Assembly (NCBI GenBank): GCA_030694985.1
Contig: JAUYTV010000036.1
Coordinates: forward strand, 1-36,120
DNA length: 36,120 nt
Source: Methanoregula sp.
Lineage (GTDB): Archaea; Halobacteriota; Methanomicrobia; Methanomicrobiales; Methanospirillaceae
Reading direction: 5' to 3'
Part shown: positions 9,646 to 18,040 of the stretch, piece by piece
How positions within the stretch are numbered: position 1 is the first letter of the stretch
How the letters are laid out: each line of letters opens with the position of its first letter
Notes under the pieces: generated by a model
Database searches by the model: none
Seen by the model: only the letters and a program-made list of their open reading frames with translations
What the model was told of the DNA's origin: nothing
Translations under genes and position numbers: made by a program

Positions 9646-10438
9646 GGATCCCCTCTACTCTATTCTACGTAGCAAACGTGAAGTTTCACGCCTCCAGATC
9701 CTGGTGGAAATTGCCGAGCACCAGCCGGCTGTCCGGCAGCAGGAGATCGCTGAAAAGATGGGAGTAACCCCGCAGGCAATCTCAGAATATATCCGGGAAC
9801 TGGTTGATGAGGGAATGGTCTCTGCTATTGGCAGGGGCAATTACGAAGTGACCAAGTCCGGCATCGAGTGGGTGCTTATCAATGCCGAGTCACTCGAGTC
9901 CTATGCCCGGCATATCCGGCGCGATATCATCCAGCAGGTATCGGTCTGGGCAGCAATTGCCGGAGAGGACCTTTCAAAGGGGGATGTTGTCGGCGTATAT
10001 ATGAACAACGGTTTTCTCTATGCCGGGAAATCCCCGCTTGCCGCGACCGGCACGGTTGTTGCTGATGCAAAGAAGGGTCAGGACGCTGGTGTTGCCCGGC
10101 TCAACGGGATCATCGAGCACAAGGAGGGAATGATCCATGTCTGCAAAGTGCCCCGGATCCAGCACGGGGGTTCTAAGAGGGTAAAGCGGGCTGAGATGCT
10201 GGCCATTACCGGTGCGGCGGGTATGGTTGCCGCAGTCGGGCTTGAAGCATATATCGCGCTCGAAGCGGCAGGCCGTAAGCCCGATATGTTCTTTGGCGCA
10301 CGCGAAGGTGTGATCGAGGCGGCGTTCCACGGGATTGACTGTGCGATTGTGATCGTGGATGAGGAGTTCACGGATTTTTTGAAACGGTTAGAGAGCGTGG
10401 AACTCGCATACGTGATCCATGACCTGATAGCGCCATGA
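9602..10438 (+). CDS. Conserved archaeal winged-helix regulator with C-terminal ligand-type domain
   Basis: About 278 residues. A MarR/Lrp-like winged helix at about 28-85 has LQILVEIAEHQPAVRQQEIA followed by GVTPQAISEYIRELVDEG. After it comes an alpha/beta region with glycine-rich loops (MNNGFLYAGKSPLAATG) and a terminal segment, about 190-275, that looks like a small-molecule-binding or dimerisation domain. The start is uncertain: ATG at 9602 overlaps the upstream gene by 44 bp, and a TTG at 9629 is an alternative. The stop overlaps the helicase start (ATGA), so the two are translationally coupled. Methanogens commonly carry such proteins; I know of no settled function. Confidence 0.8.
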   Translation: MSKGRDWCCLTLGAKDPLYSILRSKREVSRLQILVEIAEHQPAVRQQEIAEKMGVTPQAISEYIRELVDEGMVSAIGRGNYEVTKSGIEWVLINAESLESYARHIRRDIIQQVSVWAAIAGEDLSKGDVVGVYMNNGFLYAGKSPLAATGTVVADAKKGQDAGVARLNGIIEHKEGMIHVCKVPRIQHGGSKRVKRAEMLAITGAAGMVAAVGLEAYIALEAAGRKPDMFFGAREGVIEAAFHGIDCAIVIVDEEFTDFLKRLESVELAYVIHDLIAP

Positions 10439-12663
10439 AGATCATTGTCCAGCTCCAGCGGAGCGGTAATTACAAGCTCTTCTTTTATGACGGCAAGGGT
10501 GTGCGGGGCGCTGCCTATGTTGAACTGAATGATACGCCCCGTGGGCCCCGGCCAACAAAATACCGGGTGAAGTGGGGTTCGAAGAAAGATTACGTGCACA
10601 CGCCGAGTAAAGAGCTCATCGCGCAGCTCCGCGAGTCGGATGTGCGGATGGTAAAAAAAGACCATCTCTTTGAGGAGTTCTTAGAAGCGTTCCAGGTCAA
10701 GCCCGGGACGGTTACTCTCTGCCGAATGTGCTTAATGGACGAGCGGTATACGCCGATCAATGAAGAGAATACGATCACGTTTGGCAAGAACGAGAAGATC
10801 TGTCTTGACTGTGGTCGAAAGGAGCTGCGCCGCGAGGTCTCCCATATCGGCCGGCTGGGCCGGGACGGGATTGTCCATCTCGAAAAACTGCTCGCCCAGT
10901 ACCGCAATCTTGACCGGGTGTTAGCCACCCTCTCTCCGGATAAGATCTCGATGGAGTCGGCGATCTTCGACAAGCTTGAAGCCCACCCGGTGATGACAAC
11001 TGCATCGATCCATGAACTGCCCCTGCCCCGCCAGTTTGTAGAAGCAAGCGGGGTTACGCAGCTCATGCCGGCGCAGCACCTTGCCGTTGAGGCCGGCCTG
11101 CTGCGCGGACAAGACCTGCTCGTGGTTGCCGCAACGGCGAGCGGCAAGACGTTCATCGGCGAGATGGCGGGGATCAAGAACTATATGGAAGGCCGGGGCC
11201 GGACGCTCTTTTTAGTCCCGCTCGTGGCGTTAGCTAACCAGAAGTACGAACGGTTCACGGACCGCTACGCGAAGTTTGCAAAGACGGGCCTGCTCACCGG
11301 TACGAGCCGGCTCAACCTTCCCGAGACCCGGAAGGTCGGGGACCGGGATCCCCGGGCGCCGATCATTGTTGGTACGTACGAAGGCGTGGACAACATGATC
11401 CGCTGCGGCCAGAAGATGGCAAATATCGGCACCGTTGTGATCGACGAAGTGCAGATGCTCGAGGATGCGGACCGGGGCCACCGCCTCGACGGGATGATCG
11501 CCCGGCTCAAGTATCTCGCCCCGCAGGCCCAGTTCCTGTACCTCTCGGCAACGATCGGCTCTCCGAAGATCCTCGCCAAAAAACTGAACTGCACACTTGT
11601 AGTGTACGCCGACCGCCCGGTGGGGCTGGAACGTTACCTCCTCTTTGTCGAGCGCAAGATGAAGATCCCGATGATCAAGCAGATGACGACCGAGGAGTAC
11701 AAGCGCACGTCATCGAAAGGCTTCCGTGGCCAGACGATCATCTTCACGAACGCCCGGGCCCGGTGCCACACGATCGCCGATGCGCTCGGCATCCGGGCAG
11801 CCGCGTACCATGCGGGCTTAAGCGCGGTTGAACGTCGGGACGTGGAGTCGAAGTTCTTAACCGGCAAACTCATGGCGGTTGTCACGACCGCTGCGCTCGG
11901 GGCCGGGGTGGATTTCCCCGCCTCGCAGGTGATCTTCGATGCGCTTGCGATGGGCCGCGACTGGCTCTCGGTGCAGGAGTTCAACCAGATGGGAGGCCGG
12001 GCGGGACGGCCCGACTTCCACGACCTCGGGCGTGTCGTGATTTTAGCAGAACCCGGCGGCAGTTATTCGCGGGAGAACCCGGGCACCGAAGAAGAGATCG
12101 CGATCAAGCTGCTCAAGGGCCAGATGGAAGAAGTCGCCCCCGTGCACGAGTTCGAGGCGAGCTCGGAAGAGTACGTGGCAAACGCGATCTGCTGCGATGG
12201 CGAAGAGGCGGATCTCAACCGGATCAACAGCCTGATGGTCGGGAGCATGGAGCCCGTGCTGCCGGACCTCATCACCCACAAGTTAGTCGAGAAGCACGGC
12301 ACGAGGCTCGTGATGACGCCGCTCGCACGAGTGATGGCGGAGCATTTCATCGGCATGGAGCGGCTGCTTGAGATCATCCGGCTGACGAAGTGCAACACCG
12401 AGCCGCTCGATATCATCGGGGAGCTGGAGTACGAGGATATCCACAAGGACAAGCGGCCGGAGAAGAAGCGGGGGCCGGGCGGTGGGAAACCCGGGGAGCG
12501 GCTGCGGGAGCCGGAGAAGCGGGAGCACCAGCAGTCACCGAGGGGACGGTATCAGTCTCACCAGTCTGGGGAGAAGCCGAAGCATGTGCAGTCGGAGGCG
12601 ACGAAGATGCATGTGGGGCATGAACTGCCGGGGAAGCGGCAGAAGGTCCGGAGGAAGAGGTAG
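10435..12663 (+). CDS. Superfamily 2 DEAD/DEAH-type helicase with zinc ribbon and archaeal N-terminal domain
   Basis: A 742-residue helicase. Residues 1-90 form an archaea-type N-terminal domain (perhaps DUF5814, from memory). A four-cysteine zinc ribbon follows (C96, C99, C123, C126). Helicase motifs are clear: motif I ATASGKT at 233-239, motif II DEVQ at about 336, motif III SAT, and motif VI QMGGRAGRPD near 518. The order and the GRAGR motif place it near the Ski2/Hel308 group, acting on DNA or RNA with ATP. The last ~75 residues are Arg/Lys/Gly/Pro/Gln-rich and probably disordered, a nucleic-acid-binding tail. The start codon overlaps the upstream stop by ATGA. GC content is higher than in the accessory region to the right. 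Confidence 0.92.
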   Translation: MKIIVQLQRSGNYKLFFYDGKGVRGAAYVELNDTPRGPRPTKYRVKWGSKKDYVHTPSKELIAQLRESDVRMVKKDHLFEEFLEAFQVKPGTVTLCRMCLMDERYTPINEENTITFGKNEKICLDCGRKELRREVSHIGRLGRDGIVHLEKLLAQYRNLDRVLATLSPDKISMESAIFDKLEAHPVMTTASIHELPLPRQFVEASGVTQLMPAQHLAVEAGLLRGQDLLVVAATASGKTFIGEMAGIKNYMEGRGRTLFLVPLVALANQKYERFTDRYAKFAKTGLLTGTSRLNLPETRKVGDRDPRAPIIVGTYEGVDNMIRCGQKMANIGTVVIDEVQMLEDADRGHRLDGMIARLKYLAPQAQFLYLSATIGSPKILAKKLNCTLVVYADRPVGLERYLLFVERKMKIPMIKQMTTEEYKRTSSKGFRGQTIIFTNARARCHTIADALGIRAAAYHAGLSAVERRDVESKFLTGKLMAVVTTAALGAGVDFPASQVIFDALAMGRDWLSVQEFNQMGGRAGRPDFHDLGRVVILAEPGGSYSRENPGTEEEIAIKLLKGQMEEVAPVHEFEASSEEYVANAICCDGEEADLNRINSLMVGSMEPVLPDLITHKLVEKHGTRLVMTPLARVMAEHFIGMERLLEIIRLTKCNTEPLDIIGELEYEDIHKDKRPEKKRGPGGGKPGERLREPEKREHQQSPRGRYQSHQSGEKPKHVQSEATKMHVGHELPGKRQKVRRKR

Positions 12664-12915
12664 GCGGGGAGGTGGCGTTCAGGATCGTTGAAGGAAAGTA
12701 AGATCGCCGTAAGGCATTACGATTTGGTTTAATGGGGAATCAACGATTAAGACCCCGGATTGTTTCCCCGTTTACTTACACAACCAAACCCGTTCTAAGT
12801 ATATACAATGTATACATACACAATTTTGTGCCAAATGCGTAAACCCCCATTTACTTAGAGCCGTGGTTTTATTGTAGGTGAACCTAGAGTATAGTTGTAG
12901 GAGTTGTGGTGAATT
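12664..12915. promoter_or_regulatory. Upstream region of the Fic gene
   Basis: A 252-bp AT-richer gap. It contains an imperfect palindrome, GTATATACAATGTATAC (about 12798-12814), which also supplies TATA-like sequence, and two copies of TTTACTTA (about 12771 and 12850). The same octamer occurs upstream of rhuM (about 35839). An AGGAG at about 12899 and a GGTG just before the ATG at 12916 are candidate ribosome sites. An operator role is inference. Confidence 0.35.
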
Positions 12916-14058
12916 ATGGGAAGAAAAGCCGGGGAACTTGTCCGACAGGATCGAGGATTTGATGCATTCATCCCCAATCCTTTACCGCCGGATATTGAAT
13001 ACGATGATGAGTTGCATTTTCTCCTCTCGAAGGCCGATGCAGCCCTTGCCCGCCTTGACGGGGTGACCGAGGTTCTCCCTAATCCCGATATCTTTGTTGC
13101 GATGTACGTGAAGAAGGAGGCGCTATTGTCCGCCCAGATTGAAGGAACGCAGGTCTCCCTTCAGGGGGTGCTGGAGTTCGAAGCAAACCTCAAGCCAAAG
13201 GAGGATATCCGGGATATCAGGGAAGTTATCAATTACATCCGGGCCATGAATTATGGCGTTGAGCAACTCCAGAAGGGTGAGCTGAACCTTGCGTTAATCA
13301 ACGAGTCCCATAAGACGCTCATCACCGGGACACGGGGTTCGGATAAAAATCCCGGCAGATACAAAGACAAACAGAATTTTTTAGGAACTATGGGAGGAAC
13401 GATCTTTCAGGCATCATTCATCCCCCCGCCACCGGCAAAAATTGAACAGCTTATGCTGGAACTTGAATCGTTCATCCAGAAAAAAGACAAACTGCCGGTA
13501 CTCATCAAAATTGCACTGATTCACGCACAGTTTGAAACAATCCACCCCTACCTTGACGGTAACGGAAGAATGGGCCGGCTGCTCATTACGTACTATCTCT
13601 ACTGGACCAGATCTCTGTCAAGACCCCTGCTCTACCTGAGTTTCTACCTCAAGAAATACAAACCGGAATATGCTGAACACCTCAACAGGATCCGGTTCCA
13701 TGATGACTGGGAAGCCTGGCTGAAATTTTTCTTAAAAGGGGTTATCGAAGTATCCGAGAATGCGATCCAATCGGCACGGGAGATTATCGCACTCAAGGAT
13801 AGTTCGATCAAAAAACTGATCGAAAATAAGGTAGGTGGAACGAATGCGATCCGGTTGCTCGATCTCTTATTTGACAATCCAACCGTATCAATTCGGGAAG
13901 TGGCGGATAAACTGAAGATCAGCCCGGTTGCCGCAAATAAACTGGTCAATAAAATGGCAGGCTTAGGAATCCTGTTTGAGATCACCGGAAAAGAGCGTTA
14001 CCAGATGTTTGCATTTGTTGATTTTATCAGGATTATTGAAAAAGGGACAAGAGTGTAA
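12916..14058 (+). CDS. Fic-domain protein (AMP-transferase type) with C-terminal winged helix
   Basis: Fic enzymes usually transfer AMP from ATP to a hydroxyl side chain of a target protein. The active-site loop is complete: HPYLDGNGRMGR at 210-221, with catalytic H210 and the nucleotide-binding GNGR. An N-terminal inhibitory motif (S72-x3-E76-G77, SAQIEGT) marks it as class II, self-inhibited. The N-terminal Fic_N-type domain spans about 1-100. A winged helix at about 315-375 (VSIREVADKLKISPVAANKLVNKMAGLG) suggests DNA binding and autoregulation. The 380-aa length is normal for Fic_N/Fic/HTH proteins, which are common beside RM systems and in mobile regions. It is convergent with hsdS, with a 16-bp gap. 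The target is unknown. Confidence 0.93.
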   Translation: MGRKAGELVRQDRGFDAFIPNPLPPDIEYDDELHFLLSKADAALARLDGVTEVLPNPDIFVAMYVKKEALLSAQIEGTQVSLQGVLEFEANLKPKEDIRDIREVINYIRAMNYGVEQLQKGELNLALINESHKTLITGTRGSDKNPGRYKDKQNFLGTMGGTIFQASFIPPPPAKIEQLMLELESFIQKKDKLPVLIKIALIHAQFETIHPYLDGNGRMGRLLITYYLYWTRSLSRPLLYLSFYLKKYKPEYAEHLNRIRFHDDWEAWLKFFLKGVIEVSENAIQSAREIIALKDSSIKKLIENKVGGTNAIRLLDLLFDNPTVSIREVADKLKISPVAANKLVNKMAGLGILFEITGKERYQMFAFVDFIRIIEKGTRV

Positions 14059-14074
14059 TCTTCTCCCCCCTCCT

Positions 14075-15742
14075 TCATCCCGCCACCTGCTTCACCACCG
14101 CCCCCGCCAGCCGCGCCTGAACGCCCGCCCTCTCCTTCAGGCGCGATTCAAGGGCATCGCACAACGCCATCAGCGCATCAACCTTCGCGACGATGCGGTG
14201 TTGTTCGGTGAGCGGGGGGAGAGGAACCGGTAATAGTTTCAGATCAGCGATGTTTATTCCAGAATATGCGATCCCCTTCAAATTTTTCGAAAGCCAATTT
14301 TGGCAGAATGGTGATGCCAATGCATATGCAATGTATTTTTCAGATATTTTCGAAATAATGGGAATAACAGCAACTTCACGGGAAATGTTATACCCCTTCA
14401 TAAACCGAGGAACAACCGCAATGCCACCCAGTGTCCCTCTAACATTTATGACAATTTCTCCTCCGTTTAAAAAGGTTCGTTGATATTGAGCAGCGATTGA
14501 AGGATCGATACGTTTGACCTTGAAATCATTAATATGTAAAAATTTAACATCAGATGAACGAAGGACGGGTACACCATCACTTATTTCCGAACCCAGTTTG
14601 ATTACACCGTAAGTGATAATTCGGTTCTTTTCGCACAGTGAGACACATCTGGTCCCAATCCATCCACTCGGTAGATCAAAAGGAATATCGGTTGTTTGAA
14701 CAGGGTCATTTTTTTCTTTGCTCAATAATTTGCTCGCCGGTTCATCTCCCGGGTCCTGCCGGACCAGTCGCCCCTGCACCGCCAGCTGGAGGATCGTCTG
14801 CCGGAGCACCGCGACATTCTCCGGGCAATCCAGGATCAGATCGAACGCATCGCACACCTGCGCCCACTGCCGCCCGAACTCCTCCGGGCTCTCCGCGTTC
14901 TGCAACCCGGCAAGGCTCGCGGTGCCGAGTTTGAGGCAGCCCGCCCGCTCCAGCTGCTGTCGGGCTTCGAGTTCATCGCAGAGCGTCATGAGCTGGTTTA
15001 CTTTGACGACAATACGGTGTTGTTCGGCAAGTGGGGGTAAGGGAAAATAACAATTTCTCAATTTTGTTGCGTTAACATTAGGTACGCCGGTGCCAAGACT
15101 CTCGTCAGAGATTACACTCCAATAATAGGGAGATTTTAGAAAGAATGCAAAATAATCCCGATTTATCATGGGTTTGAATCTAATTAGATATGAAGCAAAT
15201 ACGGATTTTTTTGGATTTTTTATCAGATGACTTTCTCCAACAGAACCAGCACGTGAAATTACAATATCTCCATCAGTAATCAGATATTTTTCAAGATCTG
15301 TTGGGACTTCAGAACAATACGGAACGGTGTCCCAATTAATATTCCCAGATGTGATATCCGTAGTTCTCAATAAATGGATTTTTCCGGTCGTCGATCCTTG
15401 GGTTGTCCAACCGTATTGTGTCGGGGTGCAAATAGTTCCAATCTGTGTCCAAACCCAATTTTTTGGAAGGATAAATGGGATTTTGTGTTCATCAAAAGGT
15501 GAAATTTCTTTTTCACGACTACCATCGCTGCTAATTTTTCGAATCTGTTTTTTTACGGTCTCTAATAATTCACTCGCCGGCTCGTCACCCACATCCTGCG
15601 TCCCGAGTTTCCCCTGCACCGCGAGCTGCAAGATCAGTTCCCGCAGCCCGGCGATGCCATCCGGTGCGGTGGCAAGCGTGGTGAAGTGCTCGAAGAGGAG
15701 GGTGTCGGTCATTGCCGGGTTCGCGGGTATTGGATTTTTCAT
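14075..15742 (-). CDS. hsdS: Type I restriction-modification specificity subunit HsdS
   Basis: HsdS gives DNA sequence specificity to the HsdM2HsdS methylase and to the HsdR-containing nuclease. The 555-aa protein has the expected two halves, each a variable target-recognition domain followed by a near-identical conserved helix region: PLPPLAEQHRIVVKV...LCDELEARQQ in the middle and PLPPLTEQHRIVAKV...LCDALESRLKE at the end. The repeat LILQLAVQGKL / TILQLAVQGRL also precedes both domains. Both halves look intact. The two domains are AT-rich compared with the GC-rich conserved regions, which is typical of shuffled recognition domains. The ATG at 15742 is preceded by a duplicated leader; an internal start at MTDTLLFEHF is possible. 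Confidence 0.95.
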   Translation of the reverse strand: MKNPIPANPAMTDTLLFEHFTTLATAPDGIAGLRELILQLAVQGKLGTQDVGDEPASELLETVKKQIRKISSDGSREKEISPFDEHKIPFILPKNWVWTQIGTICTPTQYGWTTQGSTTGKIHLLRTTDITSGNINWDTVPYCSEVPTDLEKYLITDGDIVISRAGSVGESHLIKNPKKSVFASYLIRFKPMINRDYFAFFLKSPYYWSVISDESLGTGVPNVNATKLRNCYFPLPPLAEQHRIVVKVNQLMTLCDELEARQQLERAGCLKLGTASLAGLQNAESPEEFGRQWAQVCDAFDLILDCPENVAVLRQTILQLAVQGRLVRQDPGDEPASKLLSKEKNDPVQTTDIPFDLPSGWIGTRCVSLCEKNRIITYGVIKLGSEISDGVPVLRSSDVKFLHINDFKVKRIDPSIAAQYQRTFLNGGEIVINVRGTLGGIAVVPRFMKGYNISREVAVIPIISKISEKYIAYALASPFCQNWLSKNLKGIAYSGINIADLKLLPVPLPPLTEQHRIVAKVDALMALCDALESRLKERAGVQARLAGAVVKQVAG

Positions 15743-15760
15743 TGTCTAAACGTCCAAAAA

Positions 15761-16195
15761 TTATCTTATAATTATACAACTTGGATCTCCAATTCTCGCA
15801 GGATTGTCGGTCATTTCCGGATTCATCGCATTAAATCTCGTAAAATTTATCCAATAACTATCTAATAGATTTCCCATACAAGCGTCGGTTACACGTGTTT
15901 GGAGGGTGGGGTTATCTATTTCGCGCCTCTGAACTGCACATTCATTTGTCATTGTCTCAAATCCCGCAAATTTTTTAAAATGAGACAATCCCTGAATTTT
16001 AGTTCTCCAAGAATTATCGCTCAATTCAGGATTCGACGCGAAAATTCTGATAAAATTTAGACAATTGTTAGACAATCGTGAGACAATTGTTAGACAATTA
16101 TGAGACAATCGAATTTCATTACAGGAGTCAGTTACACGAGTCTGGAAGGGTGTGTTATCAATTTCGCGCCTCTGAACTGCACGTCCATCTGTCAT
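15761..16195 (-). CDS. Possible small protein encoded by the hsdS-leader repeat (doubtful)
   Basis: An open frame of 144 codons spans both 243-bp units. Because 243 is divisible by three, the units read in the same frame (MTDGRAVQRREIDN and MTNECAVQRREIDN). The units differ by a 33-bp insertion equal to three 11-bp repeats, again in frame. NPEMTDN and NPELSDN in the units resemble NPAMTD near the N-terminus of HsdS. It matches no family I know and has repeat-like composition. It may be a non-coding repeat that happens to stay open, or duplicated, decayed hsdS 5' sequence. Confidence 0.25.
   Translation of the reverse strand: MTDGRAVQRREIDNTPFQTRVTDSCNEIRLSHNCLTIVSRLSNNCLNFIRIFASNPELSDNSWRTKIQGLSHFKKFAGFETMTNECAVQRREIDNPTLQTRVTDACMGNLLDSYWINFTRFNAMNPEMTDNPARIGDPSCIIIR
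16058..16112. repeat. Five tandem 11-bp repeats
   Basis: Exactly five contiguous 11-mers of the form (T/G)AGACAAT(T/C)(G/A)(T/A): TAGACAATTGT, TAGACAATCGT, GAGACAATTGT, TAGACAATTAT and GAGACAATCGA. An 11-bp period is close to one helical turn, so sites would face the same side of the DNA. The second 243-bp unit seems to hold only about two degenerate copies, which accounts for a 33-bp length difference. Confidence 0.85.
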
Positions 16196-16250
16196 TATCT
16201 AACATCTCCAAATTATCTAATAATTATCTAATACTCGCATGATCGCACCC

Positions 16251-16268
16251 ACCAACCAACCAACCAAC
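16251..16268. repeat. Tetranucleotide repeat (ACCA/CCAA)
   Basis: About 4.5 copies of a CCAA tetranucleotide lie in the gap between the AlbA_2 gene and the hsdS leader array. Short tetranucleotide runs can vary in length by slippage, but this one is in no clear gene. Confidence 0.6.
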
Positions 16269-16340
16269 ACACCCCATTTTCAATTTCAAGGCAGGATATG
16301 AGAGAAATATTATCTATAAGATTATCTAAAAGAGACATGA

Positions 16341-18023
16341 TCACCGATCCTTTTGTGTTGAGCCGGCAAGAACCCATTTTGCATACTTTTTTCCACCCTT
16401 CGTGGCTATCGTCCCTTCCTTTCGCATCTCCTGAAGCAGGTTTTTAATAAAATACTGCTTTTGCTCATCAGTAAGAGCCTCAGATACCTTATCGAGCAGG
16501 AGATCATCAATGGTTATTTTATCGGCTTCTCTGAATTTTCTAAGATATTCGATAATCATATCCTTGAAATAGTGCTTGTCAAACGACCGTTTCCTGATAT
16601 AATCAACCCGTGTATCTGTCTCTGCGGCAATTGCGTCCGACACAAAAAGATTCGGGCGTCTCCCCTCAACCAGTTTCTTTGATTTGAGAGATGCAAACTC
16701 CGGCTCAGAAAGACGCTGCCCTTTCTGAACCTTGTCAAGCGCAATAACATCCGGCATATCCAGATCCTTGCGCCGGACAAGCATCCGGGTATATTTCGGG
16801 TCGATAATCTTCCCGGTTAATCTCACAGAAACCTTTCCCGCCACTGACAAATTATAATCTGGCAGGGGGAAGTTCCGCTCTCTCTGGAGCCGGAACATAC
16901 GCTTGATCCCGCTTCCAATCGTATCAATCATATTAAGATTGACCATAGCCTGAGCGAGAAACGGATTCCGGTAACGATCAGGCAATGCGTCACTGGTGAT
17001 CAGGGAATCAACCGAACCCGGGATGAACACCCCCCGGTTGGTAAAAAGGAGGGATTCATCGTTCTCAACAACCGAGATCCGGGCTCCCTGAAGATAATCC
17101 TGGTGGGCGATGCAGTTGTGAAGAAGTTCCCGCATCACCCATGAGTCATACTGGGTAAGTTCCAGAGGGAACAGGGTCTCACCGGAGAGATGGCGGACGG
17201 TAAGGTTACGGATCTTTTCAAAAACTTTGTCGATAGCAAGGATGATGGGAAGACCGAAATGAGCATAGTCTCTCTCCACTCCGGAAGCGTTCTTCAGGAC
17301 CCATGTTATCTGCCCGATCGCAGGTGACAGATGATGTCCTGAGGTATTTTTTCCCAGAAGGAGAATCGCAGTATGGGTAATCTTCCCGTCAATGCACAAC
17401 CCGACCCTGTTTAAGAATTCCACATCCGTCCATGAATCAACATCGTTGACCAGACGGGGATTCTTTTTCTTGTATTCCTGCCGGGCGAACGCGATAGCTG
17501 CCGGATCAAGATTGGCGATCGTTGCCTTTTCACAAATACGTGCCGACCAGTCCAATGTCGCACTCTGATCCCGGATTCTCTGTATCTTGTGAAGAGCCAG
17601 TTGCCCGGTGGAATCATGGATGCGACCATAGACCAGACCCTTCCACTCTGTCGGGATGCCACGGGTCGCCGGGGGGACCTTAAACATCACCACCCGTCCT
17701 TCCGGCGTGTGAAGTTCCTCTATCGAGAGAAATGTCAACTGGTGATTCGTTTGCAAAGAAATCTTATGTTTCAGTTTGTCCAGACCCGGTGGGGTCTCAT
17801 TAAAGTGAGAGCCAACAATCTTACGGGGGGATTTGTCAGTCACTCCAAAGATAAGCCAACCCTCCGGTTTATCGTTCAGGTTGGCTTCGTTGCTTAGTGC
17901 GGAAACATATCGCCCAATCAGCTCAAAATCAAAAGTGGTTCCCGCTTCCTTGAACTCAACCCATTCTGTCTCAGTAGGGAGATTCATCAGATCGTGCAGA
18001 ACTTTGAGCAGGTTTTCAGGCAT
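16341..18023 (-). CDS. AlbA_2 (Schlafen-like) DNA/ATP-binding-type protein inside the RM operon
   Basis: About 560 aa. The N-terminal AlbA_2 domain (about 15-150) shows the usual E-x-VEFKEA opening and GWLIFGVTDKSPRKIVG. A central region resembles the C-terminal part of RecG-related COG2865 proteins (ELLHNCIAHQDYLQGARISV, FTNRGVF, IDTIGSGIKRMF). The last ~150 residues contain a likely winged helix. Such proteins are often called ATP-binding or transcriptional regulators and are frequent in type I RM loci. The start is set by GAGG: it is one base from the ATG at 18029 but seven from the ATG at 18023, so 18023 is preferred. It lies 17 bp after hsdM, so the genes are co-transcribed. A role in control or accessory defence is inferred. 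Confidence 0.85.
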   Translation of the reverse strand: MPENLLKVLHDLMNLPTETEWVEFKEAGTTFDFELIGRYVSALSNEANLNDKPEGWLIFGVTDKSPRKIVGSHFNETPPGLDKLKHKISLQTNHQLTFLSIEELHTPEGRVVMFKVPPATRGIPTEWKGLVYGRIHDSTGQLALHKIQRIRDQSATLDWSARICEKATIANLDPAAIAFARQEYKKKNPRLVNDVDSWTDVEFLNRVGLCIDGKITHTAILLLGKNTSGHHLSPAIGQITWVLKNASGVERDYAHFGLPIILAIDKVFEKIRNLTVRHLSGETLFPLELTQYDSWVMRELLHNCIAHQDYLQGARISVVENDESLLFTNRGVFIPGSVDSLITSDALPDRYRNPFLAQAMVNLNMIDTIGSGIKRMFRLQRERNFPLPDYNLSVAGKVSVRLTGKIIDPKYTRMLVRRKDLDMPDVIALDKVQKGQRLSEPEFASLKSKKLVEGRRPNLFVSDAIAAETDTRVDYIRKRSFDKHYFKDMIIEYLRKFREADKITIDDLLLDKVSEALTDEQKQYFIKNLLQEMRKEGTIATKGGKKYAKWVLAGSTQKDR

Positions 18024-18040
18024 TATCATTCCTCAACAGA

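Larger units (their letters stand above)
15743..16230 (-). repeat. Tandem duplication (243-bp period) of the hsdS leader region
   Basis: Two long imperfect copies are offset by exactly 243 bp. For example, ATTTCGCGCCTCTGAACTGC occurs at 15918 and 16161, and related blocks lie around 15885 and 16127. Each copy, read on the minus strand, contains an AT-rich leader (AGATAATTT..GGA..TTTAGA/GACA) followed by an ATG. The same leader pattern precedes the hsdS ATG itself, so hsdS is the third, partial member. Motifs ATTATCTAA and ATTGTCTAA recur throughout. The array lies between hsdS and the AlbA_2 gene of the RM operon. Confidence 0.75.

Noticed and set aside
16058-16112. Five short repeats as a CRISPR array
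   Set aside because: They are contiguous 11-mers without spacers, and no cas gene is present.
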